A DNA stretch of 58,896 nucleotides from Burkholderia latens (GCF_902499045.1 NZ_CABVPL010000050.1:1-58896), one strand, 5' to 3'; numbered from the stretch's first letter, positions 26,832-36,001 are shown. The notes: generated from the sequence alone by a model not told the origin. Program-made: numbers and translations.

Positions 26832-27545
26832 TCAGGAATGGTAGAGACGATGTTGAAGAATATAGGCCCAGACGGCAGCCGGCACATGCTCGGCCGACGC
26901 ATCGGGCATTTGCGCATGACGCGCGATGCATTCGCGCAGGTGCGCACGGATGTCGGTTGCGGCGATATCGAACGCGAGCGTCGTGTCGATCAGCAGATGG
27001 CCGGCCGGCGTGGCTTTCAGCACGTCGGCGCCGGCCTGGCGCCGCGCGATTTCCTGCGTGACGGCAGCCGGCGCGGCGCCGAGGTCGAAACCGGGGCGCG
27101 TCGACACGCACACGTGCGCGTAGTCGAACAGCGCGCGCCAGTCGCGCCACGTGTCGAGCCGCACCAGCTGGTCGGCGCCGATCAGCAGCGACAGCGATGC
27201 GGCGGGGCCGATCCGCGCGCGCCAGCGCGCGAGCGTCTCGACCGTATAGGTCGGCCCGTCGTGCTCGATCTCGTCGGTCGCGACGGTGATCGTCACACCG
27301 GGCAGCGACAGCGCGCCGGCGGCGGCGCGCGTCATCGCGAGCCGGTGCTCGGCGGCCGACACGTCGCGCTTCTGGTACGGCTGTCCGGCCGGCAGCAGCA
27401 CGAGCTCGGTCAGCGCGAGCACGTCGGCGAACCGCCGCGCGAGCGCGAGATGACCGTCGTGGATCGGGTCGAACGTGCCGCCGAGCAGGCCGATGCGACG
27501 TGACTGCGGGCGCGGTTGCGGGGCGGGGCGGGCGGTGGTGTCCAG
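26832..27545 (-). CDS. nadD: Nicotinate-nucleotide adenylyltransferase NadD, probable CTG start
   Basis: 237 residues if read from CTG at 27545. The nucleotidyltransferase motif [11 protein letters not shown] lies upstream of the first ATG, GTG or TTG in this frame (the GTG at 27422). No such codon occurs between the motif and the upstream in-frame stop, so the real start must be another codon. CTG at 27545 is the best candidate: AGGA lies 9 bases before it, and the gap to the hemF stop is 34 bases. A late ISxTxIR-like stretch reads [10 protein letters not shown]. NadD makes deamido-NAD from NaMN and ATP. The frame from the motif to the stop is intact, so this is not a frameshifted gene. Confidence 0.9.
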   Translation of the reverse strand: MDTTARPAPQPRPQSRRIGLLGGTFDPIHDGHLALARRFADVLALTELVLLPAGQPYQKRDVSAAEHRLAMTRAAAGALSLPGVTITVATDEIEHDGPTYTVETLARWRARIGPAASLSLLIGADQLVRLDTWRDWRALFDYAHVCVSTRPGFDLGAAPAAVTQEIARRQAGADVLKATPAGHLLIDTTLAFDIAATDIRAHLRECIARHAQMPDASAEHVPAAVWAYILQHRLYHS

Positions 27546-27579
27546 AAAAACGTGTCCTGTTCTTGAGGCGGCCGGGCGG

Positions 27580-28500
27580 TCAAACCCAGTCGCGCGGCAC
27601 GAGGAATTCGGCGAGGCGCGCTTCCGGCGAATCCGGTTCCGGCTGCCAGTTGTAGCGCCAGTTCGCGACCGGCGGCATCGACATCAGGATCGATTCGGTG
27701 CGTCCGCCGCTTTGCAGGCCGAACAGCGTGCCGCGGTCGAACACGAGGTTGAATTCGACGTAGCGGCCGCGCCGGTAAGCCTGGAAGTCGCGCTCGCGCT
27801 CACCGTACGGCAGCGCGGCGCGGCGCTCGACGATCGGCAGGTACGCGTTCAGGAACGCGTCGCCTACGCTTTGCATCATCTCAAACGAGCGTTCGAATCC
27901 GGGCTCCGAGAAATCGTCGAAGAAGATCCCGCCGACGCCGCGCGTCTCGTTACGGTGCTTCAGGAAGAAATACTCGTCGCACCACGTCTTGAAACGCGGG
28001 TACAGCTCGGCGCCGAACGGGTCGAGCGCGTCCTTGCAGGTCTGGTGGAAATGCCGCGCGTCGTCCTCGAACGGATAAACCGGTGTCAGATCCATCCCGC
28101 CGCCGAACCAGAAGATCGGCGCCTCCCCCGGTTTCGTCGCGATCAGCATCCGCACGTTCATGTGCACGGTCGGGCAGTACGGATTGCGCGGGTGCAGCAC
28201 GAGCGACACGCCGAGCGCCTCGAAGCCGCGGCCGGCCAGCTGCGGGCGCGAGGCGCTTGCCGACGGCGGCAGCGCGTCGCCTGCGACGTCGGAAAAACCG
28301 ATCCCCGCGCGCTCGAACACGCGGCCGCCCTCGAGAATCCGCGTGCAGCCGCCGCCGCGCAGGCGCTCTTCGGGGCCACGCTGCCACGTATCGGTCGCGA
28401 GCGGCATGCCGTCGAGCGTGCCGAGCGCGTCGGCGATGCGTGTCTGCAGTCGCTGGAGGTACGTGCGCACGCGCGTCACGTCGTAGGTTGAATCGGTCAT
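27580..28500 (-). CDS. hemF: Oxygen-dependent coproporphyrinogen III oxidase HemF
   Basis: 306 residues from the ATG at 28500 ([16 protein letters not shown]). Conserved parts include [65 protein letters not shown] and [18 protein letters not shown]. The enzyme decarboxylates coproporphyrinogen III to protoporphyrinogen IX using oxygen, in haem synthesis. A longer in-frame start at 28548 adds 16 unconserved residues. It lies 118 bases after purD. Confidence 0.97.
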   Translation of the reverse strand: MTDSTYDVTRVRTYLQRLQTRIADALGTLDGMPLATDTWQRGPEERLRGGGCTRILEGGRVFERAGIGFSDVAGDALPPSASASRPQLAGRGFEALGVSLVLHPRNPYCPTVHMNVRMLIATKPGEAPIFWFGGGMDLTPVYPFEDDARHFHQTCKDALDPFGAELYPRFKTWCDEYFFLKHRNETRGVGGIFFDDFSEPGFERSFEMMQSVGDAFLNAYLPIVERRAALPYGERERDFQAYRRGRYVEFNLVFDRGTLFGLQSGGRTESILMSMPPVANWRYNWQPEPDSPEARLAEFLVPRDWV

Positions 28501-28618
28501 GTCTGAACTGGGTGGCCGCGCATGAAGCGCGGGCCGTAAAAAAGGCATCTGCCGGGCATTCTAGCGAACCCCGGCAGAGGAGCGGGCGCGCAGCGTCGCG
28601 GCGCGCCCGAAGCGATCG

Positions 28619-29899
28619 TCACGCGCTCTTGCGGTTCAGCGCGCGGAAACCGATGTCGCGGCGGTACTGCATGCCTTCGAAATTGATCTGGTTGATCGCA
28701 TCGTACGCATGCTGCTGCGCTTCGCGCACCGAATCGGCGAGGCCGACCACGCACAGTACGCGGCCGCCCGACGTGACGAGCTTGTCGCCGTCGACGAGCG
28801 TCGTGCCCGCATGGAACGTCACCGCCTGTTCGGTCTCGGCCGGGATCCCGTTGATGCGGTCGCCCTTGCGCGGCGCGTCCGGATAGCCGTGCGCGGCCAG
28901 CACGACGCCGAGCGCGGTGCGGCGGTCCCAGTCGAGCTCGACCGTGTCGAGCGTGCCCGCGATCGCCTGTTCGACGACCTTCGAGAAATCGCTCTTCAGG
29001 CGCGCCATGATCGGCTGCGTCTCGGGGTCGCCCATCCGGCAGTTGAATTCCAGCGTGCGCGGATTGCCTTCCTTGTCGATCATCAGGCCCGCATACAGGA
29101 AGCCCGTGAAGCGGATGCCGTCCTTCTCCATCCCGCGCACGGTCGGCATGATGATTTCGCGCATCACGCGTGCGTGCATCTGCGGCGTGACGATCGGCGC
29201 GGGCGAATACGCGCCCATGCCGCCCGTGTTCGGACCGCGGTCCTCGTCGAGCAGACGCTTGTGGTCCTGGCTCGAAGCCAGCGCCAACGCGTGCTTGCCG
29301 TCGACCATCACGATGAAGCTCGCTTCCTCGCCGTCGAGGAATTCCTCGATCACGACGCGCGCGCCGGCGTCGCCGAGCTTGTTGCCCGACAGCATCATGT
29401 CGACCGCCGCGTGCGCTTCTTCCAGCGTCATCGCGACGACCACGCCCTTGCCGGCCGCGAGGCCGTCGGCCTTCACGACGATCGGCGCGCCTTTCGCGTC
29501 GATGTACGCATGCGCGGCTGCGGCGTCCGAGAAGGTTTCGTAGTCGGCGGTCGGAATGCCGTGGCGCTTCATGAACGCCTTCGCGAAATCCTTCGAGCTT
29601 TCGAGCTGCGCGGCTTCGCGCGTCGGGCCGAAGATCTTCAGGCCGCGCGCGCGGAACAGGTTGACGATGCCGGCCGCGAGCGGCGCTTCCGGCCCGACGA
29701 GCGTGAACGCGACGCCTTCGCTTTCCGCGAAATCGGCCAGCGCGTCGAGCGACGTGATGTCGACGTTCTTCAGACGCTCGTCCTGCGCCGTGCCGCCATT
29801 GCCGGGCGCGACGTAGACCATCTGGACGCGTGGCGACTGCGCGAGCTTCCACGCCAGCGCATGTTCGCGGCCGCCGGAACCGACGACGAGTAGTTTCAT
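28619..29899 (-). CDS. purD: Phosphoribosylamine-glycine ligase PurD
   Basis: 426 residues, the normal length. It starts MKLLVVGSGGREHALAWKLAQS, the family N-terminus. The ATP-grasp part includes VVKADGLAAGKGVVVA and EDRGPNTGGMGAYSPAPIV, and the metal-binding end is EFNCRMGDPETQPIM. PurD joins glycine to phosphoribosylamine to give GAR, the substrate of PurT encoded at 1.7 kb. It follows yebC by 105 bases, probably in one transcript with hemF downstream. Confidence 0.97.
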   Translation of the reverse strand: MKLLVVGSGGREHALAWKLAQSPRVQMVYVAPGNGGTAQDERLKNVDITSLDALADFAESEGVAFTLVGPEAPLAAGIVNLFRARGLKIFGPTREAAQLESSKDFAKAFMKRHGIPTADYETFSDAAAAHAYIDAKGAPIVVKADGLAAGKGVVVAMTLEEAHAAVDMMLSGNKLGDAGARVVIEEFLDGEEASFIVMVDGKHALALASSQDHKRLLDEDRGPNTGGMGAYSPAPIVTPQMHARVMREIIMPTVRGMEKDGIRFTGFLYAGLMIDKEGNPRTLEFNCRMGDPETQPIMARLKSDFSKVVEQAIAGTLDTVELDWDRRTALGVVLAAHGYPDAPRKGDRINGIPAETEQAVTFHAGTTLVDGDKLVTSGGRVLCVVGLADSVREAQQHAYDAINQINFEGMQYRRDIGFRALNRKSA

Positions 29900-30004
29900 G
29901 GGATTCCCCGCAGACTAGAAAACAGGGCGGCCGGCACGCTCAGGCGCGCCGGCCGCGAAATCGGTCGGGCCGCCGCCGCGGCGAAGCGCACGGCGGCCGG
30001 CATG

Positions 30005-30733
30005 TCATTCCTCGACGATGACGGCGTTCGTATACACCTCCTGCACGTCGTCGAGATTCTCGAGCGCGTCCAGGAGCTTCTGCATCTTCACCGCATCGTC
30101 GCCGGTGAATTCGACTTCGTTCTGCGGCTTCATCGTCACTTCGGCGAGTTCGGCCTTGAAGCCCGCGGCTTCGAGCGCATCCTTCACCGCCGAGAACGCC
30201 TGCCAGTCGCACAGCACTTCGATCGAGCCGTCGTCGTTCGTGCTGACGTCGTCCGCGCCGGCTTCGAGCGCCGCTTCCATCAGCGCGTCTTCCGACGTGC
30301 CGGGCGCGAACAGGAACTGGCCGACGTGATCGAACATGAACGCGACCGAACCGTCGGTGCCCATGTTGCCGCCGAACTTCGAGAACGCGTGGCGGACTTC
30401 CGCGACCGTGCGCGTGCGGTTGTCGGTCAGCGTGTCGACGATGATCGCCGCGCCGCCGATGCCGTAGCCTTCGTAACGGATCTCTTCGTAGTTCGCGCCG
30501 TCCGCGCCGCCGACGCCGCGGTCGATCGCGCGCTTGACGTTGTCCTTCGGCATGTTCGCGTCGGCCGCCTTGTCGACCGCGAGACGCAGACGCGGGTTCG
30601 AGCTCGGGTCGCCGCCGCCGAGGCGGGCCGCGACCTGGATTTCCTTGATCAGACGGGTCCAGATCTTGCCGCGCTTCGCGTCGGCCGCTGCCTTCTTATG
30701 CTTGATGTTGGCCCATTTCGAATGACCAGCCAT
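30005..30733 (-). CDS. YebC/PmpR family regulator or ribosome-associated factor
   Basis: 242 residues from the ATG at 30733 ([23 protein letters not shown], the hallmark start of the family). The rest matches throughout, including [26 protein letters not shown] and [18 protein letters not shown]. Family members have been described as transcription regulators (PmpR) and more recently as factors that relieve ribosome stalling, so the role here is open. A TAAAAT box inside the palindrome GTGATTTTATCAC at 30846-30858 could be its -10 element. Confidence 0.93.
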   Translation of the reverse strand: MAGHSKWANIKHKKAAADAKRGKIWTRLIKEIQVAARLGGGDPSSNPRLRLAVDKAADANMPKDNVKRAIDRGVGGADGANYEEIRYEGYGIGGAAIIVDTLTDNRTRTVAEVRHAFSKFGGNMGTDGSVAFMFDHVGQFLFAPGTSEDALMEAALEAGADDVSTNDDGSIEVLCDWQAFSAVKDALEAAGFKAELAEVTMKPQNEVEFTGDDAVKMQKLLDALENLDDVQEVYTNAVIVEE

Positions 30734-30943
30734 ACCTTTCTCCGTGCCCGGGCGCGCTCGCGCGGGCGATTGTGCCAATGTGTCGTTGAATCGGCGGCCG
30801 TGTGGGCGGGCGTGATGCCGCGGGGCCGCGCGTGTCGAGTGGAACGTGATTTTATCACGCGGCGGCCGCCGTTTCGGGCCGCCGCGCATGGCCGAACGGC
30901 CGGTGCGGGCCGTTGCGGCGCGCCCGGCGCGTCCCGTCAGCCG

Positions 30944-31594
30944 TCAGTTCTTCGTGCCGAACAGGCGGTCGCCCGCGTCGCCGAGGCCCGGCACGATGTA
31001 CGCGTGCTCGTTCAGGTGCGAGTCGAGCGACGCGACGTACAGCTTCACGTCCGGGTGCGCGTCCTGGAACACCTGCACGCCTTCGGGCGCGGCGACCAGC
31101 GCGACGAACATGATGTTCGCGGCCGGCACGTTGCGGCGCTTGAGCACGTCGACCGCATGCACGGCCGAATAGCCGGTCGCGACCATCGGGTCGCACAGGA
31201 TGAAGATCCGGTCTTCGAGGTCCGGCAGGCGCACCAGGTATTCGACGGGACGGTGGTCGTCGGCGCGGTACACGCCGATGTGGCCGACGCGCGCGGACGG
31301 CACGAGGTCGAGCAGGCCATCCGACATCTCGACGCCTGCACGCAGCACCGGCACGATCGCGAGCTTCTTGCCGGCGATCACCGGCGCGTCGACTTCGACG
31401 AGCGGGGTTTCGACCCGCTTGGTCGTGATCGGCAGGTTGCGGGTGATCTCGTAGCCCATCAACAGCGTGATTTCGCGCAGCAGCTCGCGGAACGTGCGCG
31501 TGGACGTGTCCTTGTCGCGCATGTGGGTCAGCTTGTGCTGGATCAGCGGGTGATCGAGGATGAAGAGATTCGGGAAACGGCTGTCCTGTTTCAT
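30944..31594 (-). CDS. upp: Uracil phosphoribosyltransferase
   Basis: 216 residues. It converts uracil and PRPP to UMP in pyrimidine salvage. The PRPP loop appears as [15 protein letters not shown], where the family more often has ATGGS; the Tyr in place of the second Gly is a small deviation. The uracil-binding end [18 protein letters not shown] is standard. The 210 bases between its stop and yebC contain a 7-bp hairpin at 30895-30914 without a T-run. It is divergent from the SDR gene at 31852. Confidence 0.95.
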   Translation of the reverse strand: MKQDSRFPNLFILDHPLIQHKLTHMRDKDTSTRTFRELLREITLLMGYEITRNLPITTKRVETPLVEVDAPVIAGKKLAIVPVLRAGVEMSDGLLDLVPSARVGHIGVYRADDHRPVEYLVRLPDLEDRIFILCDPMVATGYSAVHAVDVLKRRNVPAANIMFVALVAAPEGVQVFQDAHPDVKLYVASLDSHLNEHAYIVPGLGDAGDRLFGTKN

Positions 31595-31851
31595 GAGGGG
31601 CGCCTTGGCGGCAAAAGAGGATCGGGGGCGGCGAGTCGCGAGGCCGGCTGCCGCTTATGGCCGCAATTTTACCAAGGCGCGCCGCGCGATCCGGATATTA
31701 TCGACGTCTCACGACAATCCGCGCGCCGCGTTCGCCGCTTCGGGGCCGCTTCGGGGCCGCTTCCGGCTGCTTCCCGGCCGTTCGGGCCCGGTCGCCTGTC
31801 CGGCGACGCGGCGGGCAAGCGCCGGCGCGCGTCGCCACAAAGGAATCGACG

Positions 31852-32631
31852 ATGGATCTCGGCATCGCAGGAAAGACCGCGCTCGTGTGCGCGGCGAGCA
31901 AGGGACTCGGGCGCGGTTGCGCGGAAGCGCTGGCCGCCGAGGGCGTGAACCTCGTGATCGTCGCGCGCACGCGCGACACGCTCGAGGAAACGGCGGAGGA
32001 GATCCGCGCCGCGTCGGACGTGTCGATCACCGCAGTCGCGTGCGACATCACGACGCCCGACGGGCGCGCGGCCGCGCTCGCCGCGTGCCCGCAGCCGGAC
32101 ATTCTCGTGACGAATGCCGGCGGCCCGCCGCCCGGCGACTTCCGCGATTTCTCGCACGACGACTGGATCCGCGCGCTCGACGCGAACATGCTGACGCCGA
32201 TCGAGCTGATCCGCGCGACCATCGACGGGATGATCGGGCGCGGCTTCGGCCGGATCGTCAACATCACGAGTTCAGCCGTAAAGGCGCCGATCGACGTGCT
32301 CGCGCTGTCGAACGGCGCGCGCTCGGGGCTGACCGGCTTCGTCGCGGGGCTGTCGCGCAAGGTCGCGGGGCAGGGCGTGACGATCAACAACCTGCTGCCG
32401 GGGCTGTTCGACACCGACCGGATCGCGACGACGCTCGCCGCGTCGGCAAAGGCGCAGGGCGTGACGGTCGACGAGATGCGCGCGCGTCGCACGAAGGACA
32501 TCCCGGCCGGGCGGCTCGGCACGCGCGCCGAGTTCGGCGCGGCCTGCGCGTTCCTGTGCAGCGTGCATGCCGGCTACATCACCGGCCAGAACTGGCTGCT
32601 CGACGGCGGCGCGTATCCGGGTACGTTCTGA
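31852..32631 (+). CDS. SDR family oxidoreductase lacking the catalytic Tyr and Lys
   Basis: 259 residues from the ATG at 31852. The Rossmann motif is CAASKGLGRG near 13-22 instead of TGxxxGxG, and NAG is present at 88-90. The usual Ser is at 140. At the spacing where Tyr and Lys are expected the protein has Ser153 and Arg157 (LALSNGARSGL). This S...R version defines a divergent branch annotated as FabG-like or 3-oxoacyl-ACP reductase-like, so dehydrogenase activity by the standard mechanism is doubtful. It precedes mgsA by 61 bases. GGAATCGACG before the ATG is a weak ribosome-binding site. Confidence 0.88.
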   Translation: MDLGIAGKTALVCAASKGLGRGCAEALAAEGVNLVIVARTRDTLEETAEEIRAASDVSITAVACDITTPDGRAAALAACPQPDILVTNAGGPPPGDFRDFSHDDWIRALDANMLTPIELIRATIDGMIGRGFGRIVNITSSAVKAPIDVLALSNGARSGLTGFVAGLSRKVAGQGVTINNLLPGLFDTDRIATTLAASAKAQGVTVDEMRARRTKDIPAGRLGTRAEFGAACAFLCSVHAGYITGQNWLLDGGAYPGTF

Positions 32632-32692
32632 TGCTCCGACGCGCCGCGCCATTCACGATGACCAACACCACTGAACGACGAAGGAACCGGAG

Positions 32693-33085
32693 ATGAGCAA
32701 ACCCCGCATCGCATTGATCGCGCACGACGCGAAGAAGGACGAGATCGTCGCGCTCGCGGGCCAGTACCGCGAGACGCTCGCGCAATGCCGGCTGGTCGCG
32801 ACCGGCACGACGGGCGGCCGCATCGCCGCCGCGCACGGGCTCGACGTCGAGCGCAAGCTGTCGGGGCCGCTCGGCGGCGACCTGCAGATCGGTGCGGAAC
32901 TGGCGGACGGCCGCGTCGACATCGTCGTGTTCCTGCGCGACCCGATGACCGCGCAGCCGCACGACCCCGACATCACCGCGCTGGTGCGCGCGTGCGACGT
33001 GCACGACGTGCCGGTCGCGACCAACGTCGCGACCGCGCGGATGCTGCTCGACGATCTGGCGCGGAACATGCAGGACGTTTGCTAG
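32693..33085 (+). CDS. mgsA: Methylglyoxal synthase
   Basis: 130 residues, the usual compact size. It begins [22 protein letters not shown], has the phosphate-binding loop ATGTTGGRI, and the catalytic segment [34 protein letters not shown]. The enzyme converts dihydroxyacetone phosphate to methylglyoxal and phosphate, bypassing lower glycolysis when phosphate is limiting. GGAACCGGAG precedes the ATG. It is the last core gene before the lower-GC accessory segment. Confidence 0.96.
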   Translation: MSKPRIALIAHDAKKDEIVALAGQYRETLAQCRLVATGTTGGRIAAAHGLDVERKLSGPLGGDLQIGAELADGRVDIVVFLRDPMTAQPHDPDITALVRACDVHDVPVATNVATARMLLDDLARNMQDVC

Positions 33086-33393
33086 GCGGCTATTGAAGAA
33101 CGCCGCGCTTTGACGGTCGGGGGCTTCGTTTAAGAGATTGTCGTATGCGGTCGATCGCGGAGTTTCGGATGGATCGTGCCGAATGCTTCGCTGTCGAGCG
33201 AGCGGGCCGGTGCATTGCCACGCAACGGCCGGGTTCGAAGGCTTCAGCGCGCCACTCATGACGGCACCGCTTCTTGGCGTGATGGCCTGGCACACAATCG
33301 AGCTGGCGAGCGCGCTTGCGCGTTCGGCGAAGCCGTCGGCTGGCTGACTACGGCGTCGAACAAGGCACGTGCATCCGCGCGCGAGGGCCTCGA
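33086..33393. other. Gene-free left part of the accessory segment
   Basis: About 300 bases between mgsA and the immunity gene. A plus-strand open frame (33176-33469) overlaps the immunity gene, has no recognisable domain and no ribosome-binding site. I see no intact transposase. The base composition begins to drop here. Confidence 0.5.
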
Positions 33394-33825
33394 TTACGGT
33401 GATTTGCTCGTTCCGCTGAACGATAGAAGGGATTCGATTCCTTGTAGCAGTTCGGGCAAGAAGGACTGATCCAGCCCGCAATACCCTGTGATGCATGCTC
33501 CCTCGGGAGCGGTTGGCTGAAAGCGCCAGTCTCCTATGATTGCCCCTCGATCGAGCATTCGTAATGTGAGTTCGAACTCCGGCTCGACGCTGGTTAAATC
33601 CGCTCGTTGCCCGGATTGAAGCTGCGTTTGGATGGATTGAATCTGTTGCCGAAATTGTCGCAACTCCTCGGGCATCACACTCCATTGCCCTTCCGCCTGA
33701 ATGCCCGGTACCGTCAATTGGATTCGTACATCGATCCATTCAAGATACGGGCCTCCCGGTTCTTCGCGTCGCGCAGCAACGGGCTCCATTTGAAGCCGAA
33801 AGTCATCTGTGTCAATGATCAGCAT
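33394..33825 (-). CDS. WapI-like immunity protein
   Basis: 143 residues beginning MLIIDTDDFRLQMEP. The middle has PEELRQFRQQIQSIQTQL followed by SVEPEFELTLRMLDRG, and near the end GLDQSFLPELLQGIESLL. This layout matches what I know of the WapI immunity family, which protects against contact-dependent or secreted polymorphic toxins. It is cytoplasmic and acidic. Its ATG lies three bases after the reconstructed stop of the adjacent toxin-like pseudogene, with no Shine-Dalgarno sequence, so it was probably translated by coupling. Codon use is less GC-biased than in neighbouring genes, suggesting transfer. The family call is moderately confident. Confidence 0.65.
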   Translation of the reverse strand: MLIIDTDDFRLQMEPVAARREEPGGPYLEWIDVRIQLTVPGIQAEGQWSVMPEELRQFRQQIQSIQTQLQSGQRADLTSVEPEFELTLRMLDRGAIIGDWRFQPTAPEGACITGYCGLDQSFLPELLQGIESLLSFSGTSKSP

Positions 33826-33828
33826 GTG

Positions 33829-34500
33829 TCAATAGTACATAAAGTGGAGGATTGTCCAGTCGTTCTCTCGAACGACAACTTCCAGTGTTTTACGCTCTCG
33901 AATGAAGTTGTTCCCCTCTTCACAAAGCGGGACATCTCGATTTCATATCGAAATACACCCGCCACCTTCTGGGGGGCGGGCGTTCGCCTTCCATACTTGA
34001 TCGCCAAATGGAGGATGTGAACAGGTACAAATCGACCCGGGTTTGCCATGTGCTTGGCTGTTGTCTCGGTAAACTGCAATCGTTCACCGGCAAGCCTTGC
34101 AGCCTACTGCGCAGAAGCGGGAGTATTCTGCTCGTCATCTTTGATGTGGCAGAGACCGCAGCGCGCCCGGTCGCCAATCGGGAAACGGTGTTGAAGCCGG
34201 TGCGTACGAGCTTCAATGCCGCAGAACCTATGAGAATCAAATCATACGGGTCAACGAGGGGTGTTTCTAAAGGAGCTTCCTCGATCCCGACGTATTGACC
34301 AGATACGTCAAAAACATGCCAACGTTTTTCGCGCCTTCGTGGATGAAGCCCACACACGCGCCAGACTGATCGTCGATAATGGGCCGCGCGCCACGTGGGA
34401 GCGATGGGACAGCCACAGCAAACGCTGTATCGGTAATACGTGGCGGGGCGGCTGACAGAGATTTTCCTGCGTCCGTGCCGGAATAAGTGAGCGTACTCAT
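33829..34500 (-). pseudogene. Toxin-like gene broken by three single-base deletions
   Basis: From the ATG at 34500 the frame is lost at an A5 tract (plus-strand T5, 34325-34329). A second shift lies near 34077-34082 and a third at the G4 tract (plus-strand C4, 33913-33916). Each shift equals one missing base, and the third restores the first frame, ending at TGA 33829-33831. Repaired, the product is 224 residues. It has a Pro-rich start, VDPYDLILIGSAALKL, then FTETTAKHMANPGRFVPV, AIKYGRRTP, FRYEIEM, and LEVVVRENDWTILHFMYY. The HM...R.VPV...AI..G and final W.ILHF.Y pattern looks like a C-terminal nuclease-type polymorphic toxin module. It is directly upstream of the immunity gene. Sequencing error at homopolymers is an alternative to true decay. 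Confidence 0.72.
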
Positions 34501-34985
34501 AGGGTGGTGAAGCGACATCTGTCGTGAATGAAAGTGCGGACAGTGTGCAAATTGCCTCTTCAGCGCCAAACGCCATCTTCGAGACGTTACGATCAGTTCG
34601 CCAGCCTATCTGCCAGCTTAAGTGAGAGGCTATGTCCGGCGTTCAGGGGGGCTGTTAACCGCACGGGTGGTTTTGTCCCAAGGCATGGGTGACCATGCCC
34701 GCCGCATTTGCCTTCAGTGCGCCTCGGTCAATGCGAACCGAGCGGAAATTCGTACGACCCAAATGTCTTGATATGAATGTGACCAAGTATGACCCCGGCC
34801 CATGCCATCCATTTCCCGCGAAAACCCTACCGAGGTGAAGGGATTGCGACGACGCGCTGCGTGAGCGCGCACGACGCGCGAGAATCCTCCGCTACGACCC
34901 GTGTTCACACGCATCGCTGTAGCGGCAATGTCGATGCATTCGCCGAACCGGATTTCCAGATTCCAGACAGAAGAGGAGCAAAACG
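34501..34985. other. Gene-free right part of the accessory segment and qor promoter region
   Basis: 485 bases with no convincing gene. A hairpin with a 7-bp stem (GGCATGG, loop GTGA, CCATGCC) lies at 34682-34699 without a T-run. The part before 34790 is AT-richer than the genome around it; GC richness returns by about 34840. No upstream toxin-carrier gene (VgrG, Rhs or CdiA) is visible, so the toxin module stands alone. Confidence 0.5.
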
Positions 34986-35960
34986 ATGCCGAAAGCAATC
35001 CGATACGACCAACCCGGCGGCCCGGACGTGATGAAGTGGGTCGATGTCGAGGTCGGCGCGCCGAAGGCGGGCGAAGTCCGGATCCGGCAACACGCGGTCG
35101 GTCTCAACTACATCGACGTGTATTTCCGCACGGGCCTGTATCCGCAGCCGCTGCCCGGCGGCCTCGGGATGGAGGCGGCGGGCGAGGTGACGGCCGTCGG
35201 CGACGGCGTGACCGCGTTCAAGGCCGGCGACCGCGTCGCCTATGTTGGCCAGCCGCCCGGTGCGTATGCGCAGGAGCGCGTGATGCCCGCCGAGCGTGTG
35301 GTGAAGCTGCCGGACGGGATCAGCTACGACGATGCGGCATCGGTGATGCTGCAGGGGCTGACCGCGCACTACCTGCTGCGCCGCACGTATCCGGTGAAGG
35401 CCGGCGACACGATCCTGATCCATGCGGCCGCCGGCGGGGTCGGCCTGCTCGTATGCCAGTGGGCGAAGGCGCTGGGCGCGACCGTGATCGGCACGGTCGG
35501 CTCCGACGAGAAGGCCGCGCTCGCGAAGTCGCACGGTTGCGACCATCCGATCGTCTACACGCGCGAGAATTTCACGCAGCGCGTGAAGGAGATCACGAAC
35601 GGCGCGGGCGTGCCGGTCGTCTACGATTCGATCGGCAAGGACACCTACATCGGCTCGCTCGACTGTCTCGCGCCGCTCGGCTACTTCGTCAGCTTCGGCA
35701 ATGCGTCGGGCCCGCTGCCGCCGATCGACTCGAAGGAGTTCTCGACGCGCGGCTCGCTGTTCTTCACGCGGCCGACGTTGTTCTCGTACATCGCGAAGCG
35801 TGCCGATCTCGAAGCCGCGGCCGCCGAGCTGTTCGACGTGATCCTGTCGGGCAAGGTCAAGACGAGCATCAACCAGCGGTATCCGCTCGCGGAAGTCGGC
35901 CGCGCGCATGCCGACCTCGAGGCGCGCAAGACGACCGGCTCGACGATCCTCATCCCCTGA
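34986..35960 (+). CDS. Quinone oxidoreductase (zinc-free MDR family)
   Basis: 324 residues. It belongs to the medium-chain reductases and resembles E. coli QorA: MPKAIRYDQPGGPDVMKWVD, then LNYIDVYFRTGLYP, the NADPH-binding loop HAAAGGVGLLVCQWAKALGA near 141-160, and DSIGKDTYIGSLDCL. No structural zinc cysteines are present. It probably reduces quinones or other alpha,beta-unsaturated carbonyls with NADPH. AGAGGAG lies upstream of the ATG. It is a single gene followed by an 11-bp hairpin. Confidence 0.92.
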   Translation: MPKAIRYDQPGGPDVMKWVDVEVGAPKAGEVRIRQHAVGLNYIDVYFRTGLYPQPLPGGLGMEAAGEVTAVGDGVTAFKAGDRVAYVGQPPGAYAQERVMPAERVVKLPDGISYDDAASVMLQGLTAHYLLRRTYPVKAGDTILIHAAAGGVGLLVCQWAKALGATVIGTVGSDEKAALAKSHGCDHPIVYTRENFTQRVKEITNGAGVPVVYDSIGKDTYIGSLDCLAPLGYFVSFGNASGPLPPIDSKEFSTRGSLFFTRPTLFSYIAKRADLEAAAAELFDVILSGKVKTSINQRYPLAEVGRAHADLEARKTTGSTILIP

Positions 35961-36001
35961 CGCATCCCGTTCGTGCCGGCACCTCGCCGGCACGTCAAGT
36001 C

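Noticed and set aside
27422-27422. GTG at 27422 as the nadD start
   Set aside because: It would delete the essential [11 protein letters not shown] motif, which is encoded in the same uninterrupted frame upstream.
33176-33469. Plus-strand gene of 97 codons downstream of mgsA
   Set aside because: It overlaps the immunity gene antisense, has no ribosome-binding site and no recognisable domain.
33920-34576. A 218-residue protein as a real gene in the accessory segment
   Set aside because: Its middle part is the second frame of the broken toxin; both ends are out-of-frame translation of toxin sequence.
34682-34699. Transcription terminator or IS end at the GGCATGG hairpin
   Set aside because: No T-run and no matching inverted copy or transposase nearby, so no specific call is possible.
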